Of a stretch of DNA of 64,000 nucleotides, positions 15,966 to 23,624 are shown in pieces. The notes beneath the pieces were generated by a model that had not been told where the DNA came from, did not search any database, and worked only from the letters and a program-made list of their open reading frames with translations. The number at the start of each line of letters is the position of its first letter. The first letter of the stretch is position 1. Source of the stretch: JAAYUJ01 sp963698165 (lineage in GTDB: Bacteria; Desulfobacterota; Syntrophobacteria; Syntrophobacterales; Syntrophobacteraceae). Both the position numbers and the translations under genes were made by a program. The stretch is from positions 1-64,000 of the forward strand of contig CAVOPT010000012.1 in the NCBI GenBank assembly GCA_963698165.1, read 5' to 3'.

Positions 15966-15993
15966 AAAAAAGGGCGGACCCTCGGGTCCGCCC
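15965..15993 (-). terminator. Intrinsic terminator of the small reverse gene
   Basis: GGGCGGACCC (15972-15981) and GGGTCCGCCC (15984-15993) form a perfect 10-bp stem. Read on the minus strand it is followed by seven T (complement of 15965-15971), so it terminates the reverse gene at 16082. On the plus strand it lies 6 bases after acpP but lacks a T-tract. Confidence 0.75.
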
Positions 15994-16035
15994 GTGGATC
16001 AACCATTGCTTTTATGACAACATACTTTTTTGGGG

Positions 16036-16072
16036 ACTTTAGGCACTTTCAATTTTGGGCACTTTAGGCACT
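16036..16072. repeat. Two copies of ACTTTAGGCACT
   Basis: ACTTTAGGCACT occurs at 16036-16047 and 16061-16072 between acpP and the small reverse gene. It is the same core as the pair at 3706-3739 near sodC. Confidence 0.7.
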
Positions 16073-16081
16073 CCCCCCACT

Positions 16082-16291
16082 TCACCCCCTGGAATCATTC
16101 CCTTCCGGCACCTCGGACTGGAGGTCCTTGATCCTGCCTTCCACGACGGTGCTCTTCAACGTCCAGTAGATTCTCCTGAAATGCTCATCGAAGTTCGTGG
16201 GTGAAACCCGCTGCAACTCAACGAACTTGACGATGATTTCCTTTGCCACTCGCAGAAAGATCTCGTCATCGGGATGCATGGCCTCTTCCAT
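16082..16291 (-). CDS. Small conserved-looking protein of unknown function
   Basis: The 69-residue product is hydrophilic and helical, with the stretch DEIFLRVAKEIIVKFVE followed by RVSPTNFDEHFRRIYWTLK. I recall similar short proteins in other Desulfobacterota and Desulfuromonadota but cannot name a family. The start could be the ATG at 16291 or the in-frame ATG at 16279. A perfect terminator on the same strand (15965-15993) follows about 90 bases after the stop, which supports it being a real transcribed gene. Confidence 0.6.
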   Translation of the reverse strand: MEEAMHPDDEIFLRVAKEIIVKFVELQRVSPTNFDEHFRRIYWTLKSTVVEGRIKDLQSEVPEGNDSRG

Positions 16292-16313
16292 GTCGGTTCC
16301 AGCTCAAGAAAAA

Positions 16314-16361
16314 AGCCTCTGCTTTTTTGGAGGGAAGGCCTTAAAGGTCAAAGCAGAGGCT
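16314..16361. repeat. Inverted repeat with 12-base arms
   Basis: AGCCTCTGCTTT (16314-16325) and AAAGCAGAGGCT (16350-16361) are exact reverse complements around a 24-base loop, in the divergent gap between the small reverse gene and mraZ. The function is unknown; it may be a bidirectional terminator or a structured leader. Confidence 0.7.
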
Positions 16362-16611
16362 CCTTCGGGTTCCATGAGATACCCCTTGAGGCATGCCATG
16401 TCCCACTTTCTTCATAGCACAGCCCCGCTTCCCCATCAATGAAAATGAAAGCCCGGTTGCCGCCGCACTCCCCCCTCCGATGCCTCAGGGAACAGGCATA
16501 AACAAGGGCCTGGAAAGCAGGGAGCCGTTCTTGTGGAGAACGGGAGTTTCTCCGGAGCGAGCCGTCCTAGAAAAAATTTTTCTAAATTCTGAAGAAATCA
16601 CGGATTTGAGT

Positions 16612-16641
16612 TTGACATCCCACTTTTTCCGATGATAAATA
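16612..16641 (+). promoter_or_regulatory. Promoter of the dcw cluster (Pmra)
   Basis: TTGACA at 16612-16617 is followed 17-18 bases later by ATAAAT/TAAATA (16635-16641). The predicted start is near 16648, right at the first MraZ box. Confidence 0.6.
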
Positions 16642-16648
16642 GGGCGCA

Positions 16649-16684
16649 GTGGGAGGAAGTGGTAATTTGGGGGCTAAAGTGGGA
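16649..16684 (+). promoter_or_regulatory. Four MraZ boxes at 10-base spacing
   Basis: Units GTGGGA (16649), GTGGTA (16659), GGGGGC (16669, degenerate) and GTGGGA (16679) recur at exactly 10 bases. MraZ is known to bind direct repeats with a TGGG core about one helical turn apart upstream of its own operon. Here they lie downstream of the promoter and run into the mraZ start, so MraZ would act as a roadblock. Confidence 0.65.
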
Positions 16685-17143
16685 ATCTTAGGCAAACCAT
16701 ACTTTAGAGGGCAAACGGCGAGCAAGCTTGACGCCAAGGGGCGCCTGAGAGTACCCACGAAATTCCGCGATGTCCTCCAGCAGCATTACACCGATGCCCT
16801 TATCATCAGCATTCTGGGGGATTGCCTGGTCGCCTACCCCCCGGAAGTCTGGGAAGAGAAAATCGAGAGCAAGGTTGAGAAGTTCTCTCCCGTGGATCCC
16901 CAGCAGCGGGCCTTCATGCGCTTTTTTGTCTCCAGCGCTGAGGAGTGTGAATTCGACAACCAGGGAAGGATCCTGATTCCACCGCTTCTGCGCGAGCGCA
17001 CTGGCATTGGTCAGGACGTGGTTTTGGCCGGCCTCCTTGACATGTTCGAAATCTGGGATCGCAATGCCTGGGAGACGCAGCTCAAATGGGATCCGGATCA
17101 AAACCAGAGGATCATGGAGAAAATGGCAAGCGTGGGACTGTAA
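16667..17143 (+). CDS. mraZ: Transcriptional regulator MraZ
   Basis: MraZ is a DNA-binding repressor of the division and cell-wall cluster with two AbrB-like SpoVT domains. Both are visible: YFRGQTASKLDAKGRLRVPTKFR and, later, EECEFDNQGRILIPPLLRER. The start is uncertain. The family usually starts two residues before FRG; candidates here are TTG at 16667 (GGAGG 10 bases upstream), GTG at 16679 and GTG at 16649, the last coinciding with the predicted transcription start. The TTG is preferred for its Shine-Dalgarno. rsmH starts 6 bases after the stop. Confidence 0.9.
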   Translation: MGAKVGILGKPYFRGQTASKLDAKGRLRVPTKFRDVLQQHYTDALIISILGDCLVAYPPEVWEEKIESKVEKFSPVDPQQRAFMRFFVSSAEECEFDNQGRILIPPLLRERTGIGQDVVLAGLLDMFEIWDRNAWETQLKWDPDQNQRIMEKMASVGL

Positions 17144-17149
17144 GAGTCC

Positions 17150-18116
17150 ATGAGTAACGATCGTTTGTCGGTGCATATCCCCGTGATGCTCGAGTCCGCA
17201 GTGGGTCTCCTCGGTTGCCGCCCCGGAGGCCTTTACGTGGACGGGACCCTTGGGGGCGGGAGTTATGCCGAGGCGATACTCCAGAGGATAGGCCCCCGCG
17301 GAAGACTGATCGGCCTCGATTGGGACGCGGAAGCCATCGCTCGCGTGTCGGCTCGGCTTGCAGGCCACGGGGAGAGGGTTGTCCTCCGAAAGGCCAGCTT
17401 CGGGGACCTCGCCCCCCTGCTTTCCGAAATGGAGCTTGGAGGGGTGGATGGCATCGTCTTGGACCTGGGGGTGTCGAGCCCCCAGCTGGAGGACGGGAGC
17501 TCGCGGGTTCAGTTTCATGGAGGACGGTCCCCTGGACATGCGGATGGACCGGAGCAGGCCGGACACCGCGGCGGATCTGGTGAACGGATTGTCGGAAGGA
17601 GAACTCGCGAAGCTGATTCGCACGCTTGGCGAGGAGAGGTGGGCGAAGCGCATTGCCCGGGCCATCGTATCGAGGAGGAAGGCTCGGGTCTTTTCCAGGA
17701 CGAAGGAGTTGGCGGATCTTGTGGCAGGAGTTGTTCCAAGGACACCCGACAGCAGACGGATCCACCCGGCGACGCGTACGTTTCAGGCGCTGCGGGTTGC
17801 GGTCAATGAGGAGCTCGAGGCACTGCGGAGCTTTCTGGGCTCCGTTCTGGACGTCTTGAATCCGGGAGGACGGCTTTGCATCGTGGCATTTCACTCCTTG
17901 GAAGATCGAATGGTGAAGGAGCACTTCAGGAGGTGGGCCAGTGCTTGCCGCTGTCCCGTGGAGGAACCCTTCTGCAGGTGCGAGGGGAGGCCTCTCGTGA
18001 GGCTTCTGACCAAGAAGGCGCTGCGCCCGACCGAAGACGAAGTGGAAATCAATCCGAGAGCCCGCAGCGCCAGACTGCGCGCCATGGAGAAGCATGGAGA
18101 AGCTGAAGACCAGTGA
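17150..18116 (+). pseudogene. rsmH: 16S rRNA m4C1402 methyltransferase RsmH, split by a +1 frameshift
   Basis: RsmH (MraW) methylates N4 of C1402 in 16S rRNA using SAM. The first part (frame of 17150) reads through HIPVML, the SAM motif VDGTLGGGSY and LDLGVSSPQLEDG. The family sequence then continues only in the next frame as ARGFSFMEDGPLDMRMD through to PRARSARLRAME, ending at 18116. A single extra base around 17495-17499 explains everything; removing it restores the expected LEDGARGFSF. In the original frame translation runs on as unrelated residues to 17809. It may be a true mutation, a sequencing error or, less likely, recoding. All other landmarks are intact and ftsL overlaps the 3' end by 23 bases. 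Confidence 0.85.
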
Positions 18117-18423
18117 TGAATTCGAAAGGCTCGGAAAGAGGACTCCCGGGAATCCTCTCGTCAAGTGGATGTTTCTGGCCGGACTTCTGGGAGTGGGCTT
18201 CATCCTCGGATCCATTCTTTATGTGTGGCTTTACATTCAACAGGTCCAGGAGGGCTACCGGCTTTCGAGGCTCTACGACGAGCATGAGCAGTTCCTCGTG
18301 ATTCAGAGGAAGCTGCGGCTGGAATGGAGCCGATTTCAAGACCCGCTTCTCCTCGAGGAGTTGGGTGGCAAGCAATTTGGATTGAGTCCGCCAAAATCGG
18401 ACCAGAAGATCATCCTGCGCTGA
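18094..18423 (+). CDS. ftsL: Cell division protein FtsL
   Basis: This 109-residue bitopic protein has one transmembrane helix (about 27-48, FLAGLLGVGFILGSILYVWLY) followed by a coiled-coil-like periplasmic segment rich in Leu, Arg and Glu. FtsL bridges FtsB/FtsQ and the septal synthase. Sequence conservation is low in this family; position between rsmH and ftsI and topology carry the call. The gene begins inside the 3' end of rsmH. Confidence 0.85.
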   Translation: MEKLKTSDEFERLGKRTPGNPLVKWMFLAGLLGVGFILGSILYVWLYIQQVQEGYRLSRLYDEHEQFLVIQRKLRLEWSRFQDPLLLEELGGKQFGLSPPKSDQKIILR

Positions 18424-18446
18424 ATTGACCGGGAAAGGGGCTACTG

Positions 18447-20447
18447 GTGGAAAGGCGCAATTCGAGGAAGTTTCTCAACGCGCGTTATTGGGGCTGCACC
18501 TTCCTCTTCAACACTCTGGTGTTGACCGGATTCTGTCTCGTCCTGTTCAAGGCCTTCCAGTTGCAGATCGTGCAGTACGCCGTGTGGCTGGACAGGGCCA
18601 GGGGACAGGCGGAGACGACGTTCAAGGTCCCGAGCTATCGGGGCTCCATCTACGACCGACACGGTCGATTGCTTTCCTATTCAGTTCCCCAAAGATCCCT
18701 TTTCGCAGATTGCGAAAAAGTCGAAAAGCCCAAGGTCATCGCGAACAGGCTCTCCAAGGTCCTTCATGAACCCACGGGGGAAATGGACCGCAAACTCGCC
18801 TGCAACCGCCACTTCGTCTGGCTCAAGAGACATCTCACGGACCAGCAGGCTGTCGCCGTGGAAGAATTCAAGGGGCGCGGCCTGCACCTCGTCGATGAAT
18901 ACAAGCGGTTCTACCCCTACCGCCAGGTGGGGGGACAGGTGCTTGGCTTCGTCGACGTCGACGGCACCGGACTGGAAGGGGTGGAAAAGGCCTTTGACCA
19001 TGTTCTCCGGGAGAGTTCCAAGACAGTAGGACAGATTCGGGACGGAGTCAAGAACACCCTGCTGCTGACGTCTTCCACCCTCCCGGAACCCAAGGAAAGC
19101 TATGGAGTCCGCCTGACCATCGACGCACTCATCCAGTACGTGGCGGAAAGAGAGTTGGAGAAGGCCGTGCTTCAATACCGGGCGAAGGCCGGAGAGGTGG
19201 TCGTCATCGACACTCACACCTCCGAAGTCCTGGCCATGGCCAACTGGCCATTCTTCGACCCGAACCTCGGGGACAAGAAGAACGCCGACTCATGGAGGAA
19301 TCGGACGGTGACGGACTCCTTCGAGCCGGGCTCCACCTTCAAGGTTTTTCTCGTGGGTGGGGCGTTGGATGAGGGAATCATCAAGGAACGGGACCGCGTT
19401 TTCTGTGAAAACGGCAAGTGCACCCTTGCGGGCCACACCATCAACGACGTGCACCCATACGGGTGGCTCACCATCCCGGAGGTGGTGAAGTTCTCAAGCA
19501 ATATCGCGGCGAGCAAGATCGCGCTCCAGATGGGCAGGGAACGATACGCCCGCATAATCCAGGCATTCGGCTTCGGCTCTCTCACGGGCATCAACCTTCC
19601 CGGGGAGGTCAAGGGGCAGTTGCGCCCGGTGAAGCGCTGGCGTCCCATCGACCTTGCCACCACGGGGTTTGGCCAGAGCATCGGCGTCACCGCCTTGCAG
19701 CTCACCCTGGGCATCGCCACCATCGCCAACAAGGGGATCTACACCCCGCCACTGATTGCCAGGGACATCGTCAATTCTGCCGGCCATTCGGTCCGGACGG
19801 CTGAAAGCCAGCCCCTGCGACGCGTCATTCAGGAGAAGACGGCCCGCCAGTTGTGTGATATGATGCGAAGCGTCACCGAAGAGGGAGGAACAGGAGTCAA
19901 AGCGGCTCCCGACGGATATACCGCCGCGGGTAAGACAGGGACGGCTCAGATCCTGGACCCGGAAACACGACACTACGCTTCAAACAGGTACACGTCCATA
20001 TTCACCGGCTTCATTCCCGCCGATCACCCGCGACTGGCCATCACCATCGTGGTGCATGAGCCTCATGGGGCCATCTACGGAGGGGTCGTTGCCGCGCCCG
20101 TCTTCAAGAATATCTCCGCCAAGGTTCTGCCCTATCTCGGAATTCCACCCACCCTCAAAGACGTCAATCCGCCTTCGGAACCGCGTTTGGTGAAGACAGC
20201 ACCAGGCGAGGCGCCGAAGGTCAATCAAAGTGTCAAGAAAGTCTCCGTCTCCAAAGTCTCGTCGGCGGAGACGCCGAGCAGGACATCCAAGCCGTCGCCT
20301 CGACCTGCAAACGGCCTGAGTGTGGAGGCCAAGGACCAGAAGGCAGCCACCGTGGCGCGTGGACCATCTCAGGGGGCGGCGGGTTCCAGGCAGGGAGGGC
20401 CCGTTGAATTGGTCCTCAACAATGTCGGCCAGGATGGCCGGATGTGA
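18447..20447 (+). CDS. ftsI: Septal peptidoglycan transpeptidase FtsI (PBP3)
   Basis: FtsI crosslinks septal peptidoglycan. The 666-residue protein has an N-terminal membrane anchor (about 17-40), a dimerisation domain starting YRGSIYDRHGRLLSYS, and the class B transpeptidase motifs SxxK (PGSTFKVF), SxN (FSSNIAASK) and KTG (AGKTGTAQ). About 90 C-terminal residues are Ser/Lys/Pro-rich low-complexity sequence, with no PASTA domain, unlike many Desulfobacterota homologues. The start is GTG at 18447 with AAGGGG 7 bases upstream. The stop overlaps the murE GTG. Confidence 0.94.
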   Translation: MERRNSRKFLNARYWGCTFLFNTLVLTGFCLVLFKAFQLQIVQYAVWLDRARGQAETTFKVPSYRGSIYDRHGRLLSYSVPQRSLFADCEKVEKPKVIANRLSKVLHEPTGEMDRKLACNRHFVWLKRHLTDQQAVAVEEFKGRGLHLVDEYKRFYPYRQVGGQVLGFVDVDGTGLEGVEKAFDHVLRESSKTVGQIRDGVKNTLLLTSSTLPEPKESYGVRLTIDALIQYVAERELEKAVLQYRAKAGEVVVIDTHTSEVLAMANWPFFDPNLGDKKNADSWRNRTVTDSFEPGSTFKVFLVGGALDEGIIKERDRVFCENGKCTLAGHTINDVHPYGWLTIPEVVKFSSNIAASKIALQMGRERYARIIQAFGFGSLTGINLPGEVKGQLRPVKRWRPIDLATTGFGQSIGVTALQLTLGIATIANKGIYTPPLIARDIVNSAGHSVRTAESQPLRRVIQEKTARQLCDMMRSVTEEGGTGVKAAPDGYTAAGKTGTAQILDPETRHYASNRYTSIFTGFIPADHPRLAITIVVHEPHGAIYGGVVAAPVFKNISAKVLPYLGIPPTLKDVNPPSEPRLVKTAPGEAPKVNQSVKKVSVSKVSSAETPSRTSKPSPRPANGLSVEAKDQKAATVARGPSQGAAGSRQGGPVELVLNNVGQDGRM

Positions 20448-22027
20448 AAGCGGGGCCTTCGAAAGAGTGGTTTATGGTCAAGAGTCTTGAATCTTTGCTG
20501 CAGGGTTTGGAACACCTCGAGGTCCGGGGAGATCCCGAGATCAGGGTGACCGGCCTTGCCTACGACAGCCGCCAAGTGGGGCATGGCGATCTTTTTGTAG
20601 CCGTTCACGGAACCCGGGTCGACGGAAACCGGTATGTCCACGATGCCGTGCAACGTGGGGCCGCTGCAGTCATCACCGAGAGCCCCATCGAAAATCACAC
20701 GGAAGTCCCGTTCATTCGGGTGTCCGACAGCCGTGCCGCTCTTGCGGCCATCTCAGCCAATTTCTACGGGCACCCTTCCCGGCGGCTCACCCTCGTTGGC
20801 GTGACGGGAACCAACGGCAAGACGACCACCGTGCTTCTCCTGGAGAGCATCCTCAAGAGCGCCGGTCACTCGACGGGAGTCATCGGGACCCTCGGATACC
20901 GCTGGGCCGACAAACACCGTGACGCGTCCAGGACCACACCGGAATCTCTGGATCTGCAGCACCTCTTTCACGAAATGGTTGCAGACGGTGTCACCCATGC
21001 GGTGATGGAGGTCTCTTCCCATGCCCTGGCCATGGAAAGAGTCGGGAATTGCGCCTTCGATGCCGCGGTCTTCACGAACCTTTCCCAGGACCACCTGGAT
21101 TTCCACACCAGCATGGAGGATTACTTCCAGGCCAAGGAACGCCTCTTCAGGAATCACCTCGACCGGCACGAAAAGCAGACTGTCAGCGTGGTCAACATGG
21201 ACGATCCCTATGGCAGGCGGCTGGCGACGGAAGTCTCGAAGAATCTCTGGACCTACTCCACTTCCAGCAGGGAGGCGCGGGTCTGGGTGAAGCATGCAGA
21301 ACTGAGCGGCACGGGCATCGGTGCAACCCTCTCCGGGCCGATGGGGGATCTCACGGTGCAGTCCCCGCTTCTCGGCCGGTTGAACCTATACAATGCACTC
21401 GCCGCCGCGGCGACAGCCATGAGCCTGGGAGTCTCCAGAGAGGCCATCGCTGACGGGCTCCTCTCCGTTTCACAGGTTGACGGTCGGCTCCAGCGGGTTC
21501 CAATACCGGGCTGGGGCGGTTTTGACGTGGTGGTCGATTATGCCCACACCCCCGACGCCATGGAGAAGAGCCTCGACTGCCTGCGCGAGATGACGAAGGG
21601 ACGCCTCCTGGTGGTCTTCGGGTGCGGAGGGGACCGTGATCGCACCAAGAGACCCGTCATGGGCAGAGTCGCCGCAAGGTGGGGTGATGTGGTCATCGTC
21701 ACCAGCGACAATCCCCGCACTGAAATACCGGAGGCCATAGTCCGCGAGATCGAGCCAGGGATCATCGGGGATGCTGTGAGACATGTGGAGGCGGATGAAA
21801 AATCCCCGCCGGAGAAGGGCTACACCATTGAGGTGGACAGGCGGCGGGCCATTGAGCTCGCCCTGGCCTGGGCTCGCCCCGGCGACATGGTCTTCATCGG
21901 AGGAAAGGGCCACGAGACCTACCAGATCGTCGGGACCAGGACCTTCCCTTTCGATGATCGGCTGGTGGTGAAAGAGTATTTCGAGAAGCTGGAGGCCATG
22001 GGCCATTCACCTCCGGGGCGGAGCTGA
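20444..22027 (+). CDS. murE: UDP-MurNAc-tripeptide synthetase MurE, meso-DAP type
   Basis: MurE adds the third residue of the stem peptide. The 527-residue protein has the Mur ligase ATP loop GVTGTNGKTTT, the EVSSHAL and NLSQDHLDFH segments, and SDNPRTE: the DNPR motif is the marker for meso-diaminopimelate specificity, so the wall is of the Gram-negative type. The GTG at 20444 overlaps the ftsI stop (GTGA); an in-frame ATG at 20474 is an alternative start closer to the usual N-terminus. Confidence 0.95.
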   Translation: MKAGPSKEWFMVKSLESLLQGLEHLEVRGDPEIRVTGLAYDSRQVGHGDLFVAVHGTRVDGNRYVHDAVQRGAAAVITESPIENHTEVPFIRVSDSRAALAAISANFYGHPSRRLTLVGVTGTNGKTTTVLLLESILKSAGHSTGVIGTLGYRWADKHRDASRTTPESLDLQHLFHEMVADGVTHAVMEVSSHALAMERVGNCAFDAAVFTNLSQDHLDFHTSMEDYFQAKERLFRNHLDRHEKQTVSVVNMDDPYGRRLATEVSKNLWTYSTSSREARVWVKHAELSGTGIGATLSGPMGDLTVQSPLLGRLNLYNALAAAATAMSLGVSREAIADGLLSVSQVDGRLQRVPIPGWGGFDVVVDYAHTPDAMEKSLDCLREMTKGRLLVVFGCGGDRDRTKRPVMGRVAARWGDVVIVTSDNPRTEIPEAIVREIEPGIIGDAVRHVEADEKSPPEKGYTIEVDRRRAIELALAWARPGDMVFIGGKGHETYQIVGTRTFPFDDRLVVKEYFEKLEAMGHSPPGRS

Positions 22028-22031
22028 ACGG

Positions 22032-23453
22032 ATGAGCTGGACTCTCACGGACGCGCTGAAAGCAACCGGGGGAAGGCTGCTTCAGGGAACCGTCGACACT
22101 CCCCTGGCCGGGTTTTCCACCGACACCCGGAGCATGGAGCCCGGAACCTGCTTTCTCGCGCTTTTGGGTGAAAACCACGACGGCCATGTTCACGTGGCCG
22201 ACGCGGTGACCAAGGGGGCAACCTCCGCCATCGTCCAGGCCGACAGGGTCCAATCAATCGGCCAACTGCCCGCTCATGCCGCGATCATCGAGGTGCCGGA
22301 CACTCTGGAAGCCCTTGGCAACCTGGCTCGATTCCATCGCAACCGCTTTCGGATTCCCCTGGCCGGCATCACGGGAAGCAACGGCAAGACGAGCACCAAG
22401 GAAATGGTCGCCGCGATCCTTTCGCGGAGAAGCCAGGTTTTGAAGAACAGCGGGAATCTCAACAATCTCATCGGGGTTCCCCTGACCCTCCTCTGTCTTC
22501 AACCGGAACATCAGATGGCGGTGGTGGAGATGGGGATCAACGTCCCGGGAGAAATGGCGCGACTCGTGGCCATGAGCAGACCGACTGTCGGGTTGATCAC
22601 CAACATTCATCCGGCACACCTGGAAGGGCTGGGTTCCGTCGAGGGGATCGTCGAAGAGAAAGGCAGGCTGTGGACGGAAATGGACACGGGCGGGGTTGCC
22701 GTCATCAACCTGGACGACGAGAGGCTTCGGCGCTTCCCTCTGCCTTCGCGACGCCGGGCCGTCACCTGCTCTCTCCGGGATGCCTCGGCTGACGTTGCCC
22801 TGGCAGCATCGGTCGAAACGGAAGGAGCAATGAGTGTTTTTCAGCTGCGCCTCGGGACCGCGGTGGTCCCTGTTCGCCTCTCGGTCCTCGGGGAGCACCA
22901 TGTGATGAATGGGGTCGCCGCCGCCGCGGTAGCGTGGGCCATGGGGGAACAGCCCCAGGCCATCGCGGAGGGATTGTCCGCTCACCGGCCCGTGAAGCAG
23001 CGGATGGAAGTCACGCACCTCAAAAATGGAAGGGTTCTCGTTGACGACACGTACAACGCGAACCCCAGATCCATGATGGCCGCTGTCCAGGCAGTGTGCG
23101 ACGCCAGTGGCGGCAGTCGGGTCATCGTGATCCTGGGAGACATGAGGGAACTCGGACCCGAGAGCCCCGCGCTCCATCGGGAGGTGGGGAGACAGATTGG
23201 ACTCCTGGGCGTGGGAGAAATCATAACCCTTGGAGAAATGTCGCGGGAAATCGGGACGGGGGCGCAGGAAGCGGGATTGTCCCCGAATGCATGCCGCCAC
23301 GCGGGCAGCCACGAGGAAGCGGCAGCATGGGTGATTGAGAAACGGCCCGCGGGAGAGTGGATCCTGGTCAAGGGGTCCCGCTCCATGGCCATGGAGAAGG
23401 TGGTCGCACGACTTGTGGGCGACGAGGACAAAGAGGCTGGAGAAAGGGCTTGA
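22032..23453 (+). CDS. murF: UDP-MurNAc-pentapeptide synthetase MurF
   Basis: MurF adds D-Ala-D-Ala to the tripeptide. The 473-residue protein contains FSTDTRSMEPG, the ATP loop GITGSNGKTSTKE, VEMGINVPGEMARL, TNIHPAHLEGLGS and VLVDDTYNANPRSM, all typical of MurF. The gene starts 4 bases after murE. In most clusters mraY follows directly; here an inverted repeat and murD follow. Confidence 0.95.
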   Translation: MSWTLTDALKATGGRLLQGTVDTPLAGFSTDTRSMEPGTCFLALLGENHDGHVHVADAVTKGATSAIVQADRVQSIGQLPAHAAIIEVPDTLEALGNLARFHRNRFRIPLAGITGSNGKTSTKEMVAAILSRRSQVLKNSGNLNNLIGVPLTLLCLQPEHQMAVVEMGINVPGEMARLVAMSRPTVGLITNIHPAHLEGLGSVEGIVEEKGRLWTEMDTGGVAVINLDDERLRRFPLPSRRRAVTCSLRDASADVALAASVETEGAMSVFQLRLGTAVVPVRLSVLGEHHVMNGVAAAAVAWAMGEQPQAIAEGLSAHRPVKQRMEVTHLKNGRVLVDDTYNANPRSMMAAVQAVCDASGGSRVIVILGDMRELGPESPALHREVGRQIGLLGVGEIITLGEMSREIGTGAQEAGLSPNACRHAGSHEEAAAWVIEKRPAGEWILVKGSRSMAMEKVVARLVGDEDKEAGERA

Positions 23454-23467
23454 GGACACGCGGTTTG

Positions 23468-23624
23468 CTGAATGTTGAGTGCTGGGTACCGAGGATCGAA
23501 GATGCGAGGAAAGAGTAAGGTAAAGGGGACAACAGCGCATCTCCATATCGGAGGGGGCGAAACCGGATCTACTCTGGGCGGGAGAAAGATCCGGCACTCG
23601 GCACCCGGCACTGAGCGTTTGGCC
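23468..23624. repeat. Long imperfect inverted repeat between murF and murD
   Basis: Arm 23468-23494 mirrors arm 23598-23624 in about 20 of 27 positions, most differences being C/T that still pair as G-U in RNA. A second inner pair, GATGCG/CGCATC, extends the hairpin. The right arm is built of 7-base units: GGCACTC, GGCACCC, GGCACTG. The element fills the place of mraY and overlaps the likely murD start. Confidence 0.7.
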
